From NCBI GenBank assembly GCA_910586905.1, contig CAJUIV010000001.1:228450-292449 (forward strand): DNA of 64,000 nt, written 5' to 3'. A model generated the notes under the pieces. That model made no database searches. It was not told the origin of the DNA and saw only the letters and a list, made by a program, of their open reading frames with translations. This document shows, piece by piece, positions 38,325 through 46,136 of this stretch. Every line of letters starts with the position of its first letter. Position 1 is the first letter of the stretch. Origin of the DNA: an uncultured Christensenellaceae bacterium (GTDB taxonomy: Bacteria > Bacillota > Clostridia > Christensenellales > CAG-314). The position numbers and the translations under genes are program-made.

Positions 38325-38848
38325 TGAATAAAAAGATTTTAGCGGTTTTAGCCGTATTGTTGGTTTCGGTTTGCGCTTTGTGCGCTTGCAAAGGACTGAC
38401 GGTATTGGATAAATACGAGGGCGTCAAAGACGCGAAAACAGTCGTTCAAGTAATCGAGGTTACTAACGGCGGCGCGGAAATTGCCAAAGAAACTTTGACT
38501 TACAACTTTGCTTCCGGTAAAGTTACTATCGAAAAGAAAGTTTTAAATGATTCTTCCGCAAGCGAAGCGTTTACTACTACGACGGAAACTAAAGATATAA
38601 CCAGGGGCGAAGGAATAGTGAATTTGAAAGGACTGACGATGTCCGGCGTGGTTACTACCGACGATACTTTCAGGGGTGAAGTTGCCAATGCCGACCTCAA
38701 AACCGCGTTTGGCGTAGACGGCGCAAAAGTGAAAGGCGGCGCGACGGTAGAGTTGCTTGCCGATGGAGACAAAGTAGTAAAGATGATCGTAAGTTATGTT
38801 TCTTCTAACGATAACAACGTCGTAATTACCTCTACGTTTACTTACTAA
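38324..38848 (+). CDS. Small lipoprotein of unknown function
   Basis: A 174-residue lipoprotein with lipobox LCAC (Cys21). The mature part is a single beta-rich domain (TVVQVIEVTNGGAEIAKETLTYNFASGKVTIEKK ...) with no motif I recognise. Translation is coupled to the large surface protein upstream by TGATG, so the two are probably made together and may interact at the membrane. A strong terminator follows within 20 bases. Confidence 0.75.
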   Translation: MNKKILAVLAVLLVSVCALCACKGLTVLDKYEGVKDAKTVVQVIEVTNGGAEIAKETLTYNFASGKVTIEKKVLNDSSASEAFTTTTETKDITRGEGIVNLKGLTMSGVVTTDDTFRGEVANADLKTAFGVDGAKVKGGATVELLADGDKVVKMIVSYVSSNDNNVVITSTFTY

Positions 38849-38865
38849 AACGGCCTTTTTCAACA

Positions 38866-38899
38866 AAGAAACCGCTTGAAAATCAAGCGGTTTCTTTTT
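38866..38899. terminator. Bidirectional intrinsic terminator
   Basis: AAGAAACCGCTTG (38866-38878) pairs with CAAGCGGTTTCTT (38884-38896) over 13 bp with a 5-nt loop. The T-rich flank serves the plus-strand operon; the A-rich left side gives a T-rich tail for the convergent ferredoxin gene. Confidence 0.9.
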
Positions 38900-38905
38900 G
38901 TTTGT

Positions 38906-39085
38906 TCAGTCTATTTCTATAGCGTTTACGGGGCAAACCTCGGCCGATTCCCTAACTTTATCAACATAATTGTCCGCGTCGCCTATAACGTGGGACAGTC
39001 CGTCTGCGTCGTAGTCGAAAACTTGGGGACATATGTTTATGCACATACCGCAGCTTATACAGTCTTCGTTTACAGATACTTTCAT
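38906..39085 (-). CDS. Single-cluster 4Fe-4S ferredoxin
   Basis: A 59-residue reverse-strand protein starting MKVSVNEDCISCGMCINICP. Cysteines 9, 12 and 15 with the distal Cys51 of VCPVNAI form one 4Fe-4S site; Cys19 is extra, a pattern seen in clostridial and thermophile mono-cluster ferredoxins. It is a soluble low-potential electron carrier for anaerobic metabolism. The start is supported by AAGGAGG about 8 bases upstream. It stands alone, convergent to the surface-protein operon. The partner enzymes cannot be told from the window. Confidence 0.92.
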   Translation of the reverse strand: MKVSVNEDCISCGMCINICPQVFDYDADGLSHVIGDADNYVDKVRESAEVCPVNAIEID

Positions 39086-39498
39086 ATTTAGCCTCCTTGC
39101 GTTAGTAGTAGTGTTGCTTTATTAGAGGCGTTTTATACGGCAATTTAAAATATACGCAAAAAATAAATCTAAACGGATATTCCGGCAATATTTTTTATAT
39201 GCGATTTGGATATTATAATAATTGCAGTAAATTTGTTGAATCGTAAGGCTTAATTATAATAAACAAAAATTTCCAACGAAATCTTTCGTGGTAGGCAATG
39301 AGCTGTATGGCGGAAGGGAGGTTACGTAAAGAATTTTAAGTTTTCGTAATGAATGGAAGTAAAAACATTACATTAAAAAATAAAACGGCAATACGGCAGG
39401 AGGCAAGACGCATCGCAAGAGCCGGCGCGTTACATTGACTTTTTATGAAAAATTTAGTACTATATTTATAGTTGAACGAATCATGACAGGAATATAAA
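39086..39498 (+). other. Intergenic region between ferredoxin and the DUF3592 gene
   Basis: No supported gene. A plus-strand promoter for the next gene is present: TTGACT (39435-39440), 17 bases, TACTAT (39458-39463). A short inverted repeat GTAATG ... CATTAC lies at about 39347-39372. Nothing else was recognised. Confidence 0.45.
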
Positions 39499-40191
39499 AT
39501 GAACTCTAATAATAATTTCCGATATATCGAATATGGCGAAAAACGGCAGCACGCCGCTTTCGGTCTTATTTTATCTTTCGTGCTATTTGCCGCGTTTATC
39601 GGTTTTTTTGTATGGCATACCGTAAAAATGCGCAACTACGAATTGAATTTCGTCGTAACGGATGGTACGGTAATCGATATGGAGAAATCGACGTCATCAT
39701 CGTCGCACGGACACACTTATTACTATTATTATGTAATTTCTTATGAGTTCCAAGGCAATACGTATTCTTTTACGGACAGCGAGGGCCATCATACTTTTCA
39801 AACCGAAAACATCGGCAAGTCTACGAAAATTTACGTAAATCCTCAAAATCCCCGCCAAGCGGAAAGAGTTAGATCGTCAGATTACGCGTCGGTTATCTGC
39901 GCTTGCTTTTTTGCGTTTTTTTGTCTTGCCTACGCGGCCGGTATGAACTTTTTGCTGAGTTTAAAAACAAGTACTTATAAGAAAAGATTTTTATTTACTT
40001 GGGGCATAGAATTTTTAATCGGAATTGCGTTTATATTATTATTTTGGCTTGGACTGCCTCATAGCGGCTTCGGAGAGGTTTTTATCCGTGTCAGGGGCGC
40101 GGTAGGTATAACGGTGATTTTGGGGCTGATAATGATGGCGTGTATTATCGACGGAATAGTTACGTACAAATTGAGCAAAAAACTTAAATAA
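39499..40191 (+). CDS. DUF3592-type membrane protein
   Basis: A 230-residue membrane protein: one N-terminal helix (LILSFVLFAAFIGFFVW), an extracytoplasmic beta domain (about 50-125) with the DUF3592 pattern (GTVIDMEKS ... YYVISYEFQGNTYSF ... IGKSTKIYVNPQNPRQAER), then three helices and a basic tail. DUF3592 proteins have no settled function. A Ser/His-rich turn (STSSSSHGHTYYYYY) is notable. The ribosome site ACAGGAATA is weak. It has its own promoter. Confidence 0.75.
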   Translation: MNSNNNFRYIEYGEKRQHAAFGLILSFVLFAAFIGFFVWHTVKMRNYELNFVVTDGTVIDMEKSTSSSSHGHTYYYYYVISYEFQGNTYSFTDSEGHHTFQTENIGKSTKIYVNPQNPRQAERVRSSDYASVICACFFAFFCLAYAAGMNFLLSLKTSTYKKRFLFTWGIEFLIGIAFILLFWLGLPHSGFGEVFIRVRGAVGITVILGLIMMACIIDGIVTYKLSKKLK

Positions 40192-40214
40192 AATACTACG
40201 AAAAAAAGCAAAAG

Positions 40215-40361
40215 CCATAAACGAATATTCGTCGTAGCTCTTCGACGAAAGCACTTGTAAAGGTATTTCCTTAAGCGCGCTCCCCGAAAATAACGAGACG
40301 GAAAAAATAGCACAAAAACTAAAATTATGTTTAAAGCCGATTTTTTTATTACTGTTCCCAT
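40215..40361 (-). pseudogene. 5' remnant of an exported protein, frameshifted
   Basis: On the minus strand an ATG at 40361 gives MGTVIKKSALNIILVFVLFF, a good signal-peptide start. A one-base shift in the T6 run then yields SVSLFSGSALKEIPLQVLSS and KSYDEYSFMAF, which reads as a natural cleavage region and mature start. The frame then runs into the end of the DUF3592 gene. This suggests a truncated, frameshifted gene for a secreted protein. Family unknown; chance cannot be excluded. Confidence 0.3.
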
Positions 40362-40403
40362 TTTCAAACTATAAACATAACCAATTTTTCCGTATACTGT
40401 AAT

Positions 40404-41135
40404 TTATTCGGTTTGACTTTCCGTTTGATTGCGCTGCCGCTCTTTCTTTAACGTGGAATAAGTCATTTTATATCCAGCTGTATCGGCAAGAACAAAAAAC
40501 ACTACAAGAACAATAATGGTTGTCCAAACTTTCGTCATGTCCGTGCTGGACGAGTGAATGAGTAACATAACTTCGATAATTCCGGACAGTACGCACAAAA
40601 ATAATGAAATGACGCTTAGCGCTAAAGAGAGTTTGCGTTTTCCGTTAAATCTAAAAGCTACTATGTTTAAAGTTGGCAGAATATACGTTGTTAGCGGTAC
40701 GACGGTAACGTATAATAAGAATTCGAAAATATAAATCCAATTTTCGATAAAAGACATAAATATATTAGCTATACTTTGCCATGCAAAAATCGATACGCAA
40801 GCAAAGAATAACGCGCAAGAAATATAAATGATAATTATAAAAGCTAAAATATGAGACCAAAGCAATTTTTGCAAAGATTGCTCGTTTGATATTCGATTTG
40901 AACTAAAGCGTTCGCAGACCAATTTGAATGCGCTAATAAAAATACGCGTTACGTATGCCAGACCGGATATTGCAAATAACGTTATTGCAAAAAACCATGC
41001 CCACAATTCGTTGGGATTGTTATCGAATCGTACAAAGAAAAATCCTAAAACGCTTGCTAAAACAAGAGTCAATGCATACGGCCATTGACAACGCATATAC
41101 CGTATAAGATTCTGTCGCAATTCTTTAACGTACAT
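40404..41135 (-). CDS. Multi-pass membrane protein of unknown function
   Basis: A 243-residue protein with about six hydrophobic segments (for example YALTLVLASVLGFFFV, WFFAITLFAISGLAYV, ILAFIIIIYISCALFFACVSIF, FEFLLYVTVVPLTTYIL) and a charged tail (KKERQRNQTESQTE). The layout resembles small ABC-2-type permease subunits, but no family signature was recognised and no ATPase gene adjoins it. AGGAGGAG precedes the start at good spacing, so it is probably expressed. It borders the accessory patch to the right. Confidence 0.65.
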   Translation of the reverse strand: MYVKELRQNLIRYMRCQWPYALTLVLASVLGFFFVRFDNNPNELWAWFFAITLFAISGLAYVTRIFISAFKLVCERFSSNRISNEQSLQKLLWSHILAFIIIIYISCALFFACVSIFAWQSIANIFMSFIENWIYIFEFLLYVTVVPLTTYILPTLNIVAFRFNGKRKLSLALSVISLFLCVLSGIIEVMLLIHSSSTDMTKVWTTIIVLVVFFVLADTAGYKMTYSTLKKERQRNQTESQTE

Positions 41136-41182
41136 AATGCACTCCTCCTAAAATTTTAACACAAGCGCCAAATAAATGCAAG

Positions 41183-41311
41183 GTTAAAATATTTGATTGG
41201 GAAAGCGCGCGCAAAGAAATGGTAGGGCATTCATCAGGTAAGCTCAGTAAAGCGTATACGGATTTGCCCGACGAAATTTTGCTTGAAGAAGCTAAGAAGC
41301 TTGTGTGGTGA
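41183..41311 (+). pseudogene. 3' remnant of a tyrosine recombinase
   Basis: A plus-strand frame without a start encodes VKIFDWESARKEMVGHSSGK then LSKAYTDLPDEILLEEAKKL and a stop at 41311. GHSS followed nine residues later by AYT matches the C-terminal His ... Tyr spacing of phage-type integrases. Only about 42 codons remain, so the gene was deleted. It marks the left side of an accessory patch. Identity rests on one short motif. Confidence 0.45.
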
Positions 41312-41499
41312 AAGTTGGTACAAAAACTGGTACAAATACCCCCCCAAAAAAAAATTACCCCCAAAATCGCAAAAAATAAGAAACTTGTGGTTAAAAATTC
41401 CTAAAAATCAACTCAAAACAATAAAAAACGGGCGTTTTTAGCATTCTATCCCTAAAAACGTCCGTATTTTGGTGGGGTATTCACAACCTAAAACGAATT
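41312..41499. other. Non-coding stretch with C/A tracts and terminator
   Basis: Holds C7A9 and C5A4 tracts near 41340-41364 and a terminator hairpin (separate entry). TGGTGGGG at 41470-41477 repeats the first 8 bases of the tRNA-Val 3' end at 42881. No gene is seen. Confidence 0.4.
41428..41465 (-). terminator. Terminator of the toxin/immunity pair
   Basis: ACGGGCGTTTTTAG (41428-41441) pairs with CTAAAAACGTCCGT (41452-41465) with a single G-T pair. On the minus strand the stem is followed by a run of six T, so it serves the genes at 41500-42488. Confidence 0.75.
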
Positions 41500-41904
41500 T
41501 TATTCGTAATCAATTGCAATTTCATCGTTATCGACGGTTAATGTTACGTCTTTTTTCAACTCTTTTATACTAAAGCAAACAATCCACTTGCTATCGACTT
41601 CTCCTTTTTGTACAATTACACCTTGCGCACCAAGTGGCGCACCTTTATCAATGTAGTTGTTAACATACAACGTAACTTTGCTGCCAACTTGTTTTAGAGG
41701 GTGTTCCCAAATAACTTCTAAGTCTTTTTCTTTGACCGGAATTGTTGCAATATTTGGCAATGCTCCATATTGGTCAAAGCAGACAAGCCACTGTTCGTTT
41801 ATATTTCGCGGGTCGCATATCCAACCGTCCATTCCTTTGTGTACGCCTTCATTGGCGTATTTTTCTTTTTCAACTATTAGTTTTACTCTATCATATTCTT
41901 TCAT
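41500..41904 (-). CDS. Putative immunity protein with two SH3-like repeats
   Basis: A 134-residue acidic protein made of two similar halves: RVKLIVEKEKYANEGVHKGM followed by DGWICDPR ... QWLVCF (residues 5-43), and KVTLYVNNYIDKGAPLGAQG followed by VIV ... KWIVCF (about 75-111). Each half looks like a small SH3-like beta barrel as in DUF4926-type proteins. It starts 2 bases after the stop of the putative toxin gene, with GGAGAC inside that gene as ribosome site, so the pair is translationally coupled. Toxin-then-immunity order and the acidic nature suggest immunity. No homologue is named with certainty. Confidence 0.6.
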   Translation of the reverse strand: MKEYDRVKLIVEKEKYANEGVHKGMDGWICDPRNINEQWLVCFDQYGALPNIATIPVKEKDLEVIWEHPLKQVGSKVTLYVNNYIDKGAPLGAQGVIVQKGEVDSKWIVCFSIKELKKDVTLTVDNDEIAIDYE

Positions 41905-41906
41905 TC

Positions 41907-42488
41907 TTATTTGTCTCCATATGGTGTAGTTAATAATATTTTGCCATCAGGGTATACCATCCAACCGGATAGAAAAGTTACGTTGCCTTTCCCGTCCTTT
42001 CGCGGAATTGTTATTTCGATATTAATTCTTTGACCATAATCATTTAATTTGTTGAGCGCGAATTCTCCACTTGAATATTTTTCTTGCGCTTGACGACAAT
42101 ACTCGGTCTGTAGCCATTGCGAATCCATTTTACCATATCCCCAGCTGTCGAACAACTCTTTTTTGCCGTCATTAATTTGCGGATTAAAGATATAATCGGT
42201 AAATTTTTCTATCTGACATTCTGCTTTGAAATTTATACCTGTGACAGACTCTATTTTACAATGGCAACCGTAATGTAACGGATAATCAGGCATTTTGTTT
42301 TTGGGAAAGCAACAACCGTTAATATTGAGGCATTTTGCACAATGATTTGTTTTTCTTGAATACTCAATATTTGTTTTCCTATCCTCTTGTGTATACGAGG
42401 GCATTGTTCCTTCATGTATCCATTTAGCCCAACCGCTGTTATCGAATAGACTCAATACTTTATCTCTAATATTATCAAAAACATTCAA
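41907..42488 (-). CDS. Putative MuF-like polymorphic toxin without secretion domain
   Basis: A 193-residue protein from a TTG at 42488; the upstream in-frame stop and AAGGAG 12 bases ahead favour this start, and the next ATG is 28 codons in. Residues about 45-80 hold HCAKCLNINGCCFP ... PLHYGCHC, like the CxxC ... HxxCxC metal-binding end of phage Mu F-type head proteins. The C-terminal half (EKFTDYIFNPQINDGKKELF ... SGWMVYPDGKILLTTPY) resembles the small DUF6883-type domain found at the ends of polymorphic toxins. The catalytic activity is unknown. A coupled putative immunity gene follows. It may instead be a prophage remnant with no toxic role. Confidence 0.5.
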   Translation of the reverse strand: MNVFDNIRDKVLSLFDNSGWAKWIHEGTMPSYTQEDRKTNIEYSRKTNHCAKCLNINGCCFPKNKMPDYPLHYGCHCKIESVTGINFKAECQIEKFTDYIFNPQINDGKKELFDSWGYGKMDSQWLQTEYCRQAQEKYSSGEFALNKLNDYGQRINIEITIPRKDGKGNVTFLSGWMVYPDGKILLTTPYGDK

Positions 42489-42587
42489 AATTATATATTT
42501 CTCCTTTTATAATTGTGGAAAGCAATATATTGCGCAACGTAAATTTAATTCCGTCCCCACAGTTTAAATATTACGTTACAATAAACA

Positions 42588-42620
42588 AGCGAACGCGCTG
42601 CAAAATGCAACGCGTTCGCT
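42588..42620. terminator. Strong hairpin, possible bidirectional terminator
   Basis: AGCGAACGCG (42588-42597) pairs with CGCGTTCGCT (42611-42620); TGC/GCA extends the stem past one mismatch. Flanks are A/T rich but lack a clean T run on either side. Confidence 0.5.
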
Positions 42621-42803
42621 ATAAAAACTTTCCCTAATTACATTATACCACACCGTGTCAATACCCGTATAAAATCTATTTTTCATATAATATCCTTGTG
42701 TAATTCAAAAACTCATAAAATTGTTTAAACTCGTTTGTAAAAAGTCCCTTAAAATAACGTTCCGCTTACGTTCGCTAAACGTTGTTGCAGAGGACGACAA
42801 TAC

Positions 42804-42828
42804 AAAAAAGACACGCTTATTTGCGTGT
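42804..42828 (-). terminator. Second terminator of the tRNA operon
   Basis: On the minus strand ACACGC/GCGTGT (42828-42823 with 42816-42811) is followed by CTTTTTTG. It backs up the larger hairpin just upstream. Confidence 0.65.
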
Positions 42829-42843
42829 TGCCTAATGAAAACA

Positions 42844-42873
42844 CCCAATCAAACCCTTGCGGGTTTGACTGGG
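42844..42873 (-). terminator. First terminator of the tRNA operon
   Basis: CCCAATCAAACCC (42844-42856) pairs with GGGTTTGACTGGG (42861-42873) with one mismatch, directly after the tRNA-Val gene on the minus strand, followed by TGTTTTC. Confidence 0.75.
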
Positions 42874-42880
42874 CACTGTG

Positions 42881-42956
42881 TGGTGGGGAGTACAGGGCTC
42901 GAACCTGTGACCCCCTGCTTGTAAGGCAGATGCTCTCCCAACTGAGCTAACTCCCC
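42881..42956 (-). tRNA. tRNA-Val (anticodon TAC)
   Basis: Minus-strand cloverleaf of 76 nt. The acceptor GGGGAGT pairs with ACTCCCC, discriminator A, encoded CCA. The anticodon loop CTTACAA between TCTGC and GCAGG gives TAC. The T arm contains GGTTCGA. It is the last gene of a three-tRNA operon. Confidence 0.95.
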
Positions 42957-42958
42957 AT

Positions 42959-43033
42959 TGGTGACTCCTACGAGAATCGAACTCGTGTTACCGCCGTGAA
43001 AGGGCGATGTCTTGACCGCTTGACCAAGGAGCC
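42959..43033 (-). tRNA. tRNA-Glu (anticodon TTC)
   Basis: Minus-strand cloverleaf of 75 nt with acceptor GGCTCCT/AGGAGTC, encoded CCA, anticodon loop CTTTCAC (anticodon TTC) and T loop GTTCGATT. It is two bases from tRNA-Val. Confidence 0.95.
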
Positions 43034-43039
43034 GTATTT

Positions 43040-43116
43040 TGGTAGCGGCGGTCGGATTCGAACCAACGACCTGCCGGGTATGAACCGGCCGCTATAACCA
43101 TCTAAGCTACGCCGCC
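43040..43116 (-). tRNA. tRNA-Met, elongator type (anticodon CAT)
   Basis: Minus-strand cloverleaf of 77 nt starting GGCGGCG, anticodon loop TTCATAC (CAT), encoded CCA. It lacks the three G-C pairs in the anticodon stem expected of the initiator, and the body matches elongator Met rather than a tRNA-Ile2. Confidence 0.9.
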
Positions 43117-43175
43117 ATAGCGCTTTCCCCGACGCCCGAAGGTCTTTTCGCCTCTACGCTGTCAAAAGCCTAATT

Positions 43176-43204
43176 ATCATAACAAAAAAATAAGAGTTTG
43201 TCAA
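43176..43204 (-). promoter_or_regulatory. Promoter of the tRNA operon
   Basis: On the minus strand, TTGACA (43204-43199), 17 bases, TATGAT (43181-43176). The start would fall about 50 bases before tRNA-Met. Confidence 0.75.
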
Positions 43205-43275
43205 CAAAATAGACAAAAAATTTTTACGTTAGGATATCCGCGTTTTAAGTTGTTAGCATTTATCTAAAATGCATA

Positions 43276-43304
43276 TTGACTTGACGATTTAACGGTGATA
43301 AAAT
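43276..43304 (+). promoter_or_regulatory. Promoter of the pullulanase gene
   Basis: TTGACT (43276-43281) and TAAAAT (43299-43304) are spaced by 17 bases, divergent from the tRNA promoter. No catabolite-responsive element was recognised. Confidence 0.65.
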
Positions 43305-43357
43305 ATACAGGCAAAACCGATTTTGCAGATATTTATTTTCGTTATTAAAGGAGAGCT

Positions 43358-46015
43358 ATGAAAAAAATTATTGTCGTATTTTTGATGTTTATTGTGGCGT
43401 TGTCTTTGTGTCTTGCCGCGTGCAACCCTCAAGACGACGAGTTCGATACTAGTAAGTATGAAATAGATATGGATATAGGTGAAAATCTCGGCAATTTCGA
43501 CGATTACGAACTGCCTCGTGAAGACGGAACACGTCAGCTGATAATATATTGGCGGGAAAACAAGCATTCCTATGTCGATAAAGACGTATGGCTCTGGCAC
43601 GATTTCGATTCCGGACGCGCGTACGAATTTCATCCTTGCGCTTACGGGGCGAAAGCGGTAATAAATGTTGCCGACAATATAGACGAAGTCGGATTCATAC
43701 TCCGTAAAAACGCAACAACGCATACCGACGTATGGGGAAGCGCCGATAAAGTATACCCGAACGACCGTACGATTCGCATATCAAACGACGTTACGGTAAT
43801 TTATCTCACCGGCGTAAATCCTTATCAATTTGTCAGCTCGGACGGAGGCAAAACACTTCAGATGGTAAAACAGATTGAAAAAGTATCTATAAGCGAACTT
43901 AACGAGATAACGTTTTCGATCGTTCCCGCAACAAAATTTTCGCGCAAAGCGGATATAAAAGTGTTTTGCGACGGAGAAAAAGTTGCCGTTGCGTCTTTGT
44001 TAACTCAAAACAAAACTACCGATAAAGGCGTTGTCCGTTTGCGTCATGAAGTAGACTTAACCAAAAAATATACCGTGGAAATAAACGGTTTCGGTCAAAA
44101 AGAGGTACTGCCTTACGAAGTGTACGACAGTAAAAGTTTCGGAGAAAGATACAATTACGACGGAGATTTGGGCGTAAGTATCGACGGACATACCGCAACT
44201 TTTAAAGTTTGGGCGCCTACTGCAAAAAGCGTAGCCGTTAATTTGTATATGAACGGCAACGGCGGAGCCTGTTACTTGCAGGAAGAAATGAAGTTGGGAG
44301 ACAAAGGCGTTTGGTCGGTAAGCGTAGACGACGCTACCGGCAAGTACTATACCTATACGGTAGAAACCGTCGCGGGAATTCAGGAAGCCGTTGACCCTTA
44401 CGCCAGAAGTACCGGCGTCAACGGAAACAGAGGAATGGTGTTGGATTTGGAAACCACAAATCCTAAAGGTTTCGAAAACGAACAATACGTCAACTCGGTC
44501 AATTCTTATACCGAAGCTATAATATGGGAAACTCACGTGCGCGATTTCAGCAATCAAATCGCATCTTCGCAGCATAAAGGCAAATATTTGGCCTTTACGG
44601 AAACGGGACTAAAAAATTCCGCAGGGATTCCCGTCGGCGTAGACTACGTTAAAAATTTGGGTGTTACTCATATTCATTTGCTGCCTGTTTTCGATTACAA
44701 AACGGTAGACGAAACCAAACTGGATAAGGCTCAATTCAATTGGGGATACGACCCGCAAAATTACAACTCGCCCGAGGGTAGTTATTCTTCCGACCCGTAT
44801 CACGGCGAAGTGCGGGTAAACGAATTTAAACGGATGGTGCAGGCGCTTCATGCGCAGGGATTGGGCGTTATTATGGATATGGTTTACAACCATACGGCCG
44901 ACGCTAACAGTAATCTTAACAAAATAGTACCTAACTATTACTATCGTTATAACGACGACGGCTCCAATTCAAACGGTTCCGGCTGCGGAAACGATACCGC
45001 TTCCGAACGGTATATGTACCGTAAGTTTATGGTTGACAGCGTTACTTACTGGGCAAGAGAATACAAAATAGACGGTTTTCGTTTCGACCTTATGGGTTTA
45101 CACGACGTAGAAACTATGCAAGCTATAGAAAAGGCCGTTCACGCTGTAAATCCCAAAGCGATAATATACGGCGAGGCTTGGACTATGGATACGGCTACTA
45201 ACGTCGATTTGGCAACGCAAAAGAATATAAGCGGTATTACCGCCACGCAAGGTTCTGCGGGAGCCGTAGCCGTTTTTAACGACGTCATCCGCGACGGATT
45301 ACGCGGAAGCGTATTTTTGGCTTCCGATGCCGGATATCTTGCCGTTCCTTCAAAAAATCAATCTAACGTTACGGTAAGTATTGCCGGCTGTGAAGACGAT
45401 TCTTTCGGTTGGTCGGTAAAAAACGGCGCGGTTATCAATTATATTTCCGCGCACGATAATCACACTTTGTGGGACAAACTTACTATTTCTGCAAGTAAAT
45501 ACACTGTCGACGAGCGGCTGGCGATGAATCGTATAGGCGCGGCAATCGTTATGCTGTCAAAAGGAACGCCGTTTATGCAGTCGGGCGAGGAAATGTTGCG
45601 TTCAAAAAAGATTTCCGCAAACAAGTACGACGAAAACAGCTATAAATCCAGCGACGCGGTTAACAACTTAAAATGGGAAAATCTTACCGAACAGAGCAAC
45701 GAATATCAAATGATGACTTACTACAAAGGACTTATAGAAATGCGCCGCGCAAGCAAAGTTCTGACGGCTAACAGCGGCGTTACTATAACCGCTCAAACGG
45801 ACGGGAACAATATTTCCGTAATTTTCGACGGCGGCTCAAAAGACAAGGTTGTTGCGGTGATAAACAACACAAAAACCGCGTATGAGTATAATCTTCCGGA
45901 CGGCGATTGGTCGTTGGTAGCCAACGCTTCTCAAGCGGGAGCCGCGGAACTCGTTTCCGCAAACGGACGGGTTACCGTAGACGCGCAATCCGTTTTCGTG
46001 TATTTCTCGAAATGA
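43358..46015 (+). CDS. pulA: Extracellular type I pullulanase lipoprotein (GH13)
   Basis: An 885-residue lipoprotein with lipobox LAAC (Cys22). Residues about 55-155 form a starch-binding module of the pullulanase-associated type (RQLIIYWRENKHSYVDKDVW), followed by a CBM48-like domain (ATFKVWAPTAKSVAVNLYM) and the GH13 barrel. The type I signature appears as FNWGYDP (usually YNWGYDP). Catalytic residues are D577 (GFRFDLMG), E606 (YGEAW) and D700 (SAHDNH). It hydrolyses alpha-1,6 links of pullulan and branched starch outside the cell. It stands alone under its own promoter, upstream of the maltodextrin locus in this window. Ribosome site AAAGGAGAG. Confidence 0.93.
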   Translation: MKKIIVVFLMFIVALSLCLAACNPQDDEFDTSKYEIDMDIGENLGNFDDYELPREDGTRQLIIYWRENKHSYVDKDVWLWHDFDSGRAYEFHPCAYGAKAVINVADNIDEVGFILRKNATTHTDVWGSADKVYPNDRTIRISNDVTVIYLTGVNPYQFVSSDGGKTLQMVKQIEKVSISELNEITFSIVPATKFSRKADIKVFCDGEKVAVASLLTQNKTTDKGVVRLRHEVDLTKKYTVEINGFGQKEVLPYEVYDSKSFGERYNYDGDLGVSIDGHTATFKVWAPTAKSVAVNLYMNGNGGACYLQEEMKLGDKGVWSVSVDDATGKYYTYTVETVAGIQEAVDPYARSTGVNGNRGMVLDLETTNPKGFENEQYVNSVNSYTEAIIWETHVRDFSNQIASSQHKGKYLAFTETGLKNSAGIPVGVDYVKNLGVTHIHLLPVFDYKTVDETKLDKAQFNWGYDPQNYNSPEGSYSSDPYHGEVRVNEFKRMVQALHAQGLGVIMDMVYNHTADANSNLNKIVPNYYYRYNDDGSNSNGSGCGNDTASERYMYRKFMVDSVTYWAREYKIDGFRFDLMGLHDVETMQAIEKAVHAVNPKAIIYGEAWTMDTATNVDLATQKNISGITATQGSAGAVAVFNDVIRDGLRGSVFLASDAGYLAVPSKNQSNVTVSIAGCEDDSFGWSVKNGAVINYISAHDNHTLWDKLTISASKYTVDERLAMNRIGAAIVMLSKGTPFMQSGEEMLRSKKISANKYDENSYKSSDAVNNLKWENLTEQSNEYQMMTYYKGLIEMRRASKVLTANSGVTITAQTDGNNISVIFDGGSKDKVVAVINNTKTAYEYNLPDGDWSLVANASQAGAAELVSANGRVTVDAQSVFVYFSK

Positions 46016-46102
46016 AAAGGCGTTTAACGCATTTGAAATTTCAGATATAAATTAAATAAATACCCGCCTAAAATTTTTGTATAACAAATTTTCATTTCTG
46101 TA

Positions 46103-46130
46103 TTGACAATTATTTTTTATTTGTTATACT
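46103..46130 (+). promoter_or_regulatory. Near-consensus promoter of a short transcript
   Basis: TTGACA (46103-46108), 16 bases, TATACT (46125-46130). The only thing within reach downstream is a terminator hairpin about 60 bases on. Confidence 0.7.
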
Positions 46131-46136
46131 GATAAA

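Larger units (their letters stand above)
42489..42880. other. Intergenic region with three hairpins, right part of accessory patch
   Basis: No gene is supported. The minus-strand ribosome site of the toxin gene (AAGGAG, about 42502-42508) lies at the left. Three hairpins at 42588-42620, 42804-42828 and 42844-42873 are listed separately. Between 42640 and 42800 nothing was recognised. Confidence 0.5.

Noticed and set aside
41338..41365. C7A9 and C5A4 tracts as a possible slippage or phase-variation site
   Set aside because: They lie in non-coding sequence between an integrase scar and a terminator and do not border a promoter.
41470..42888. TGGTGGGG at 41470 repeating the tRNA-Val 3' end at 42881, as attachment sites of a small island
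   Set aside because: Only 8 bases match, and the integrase scar lies outside the interval. Chance is a simpler explanation.
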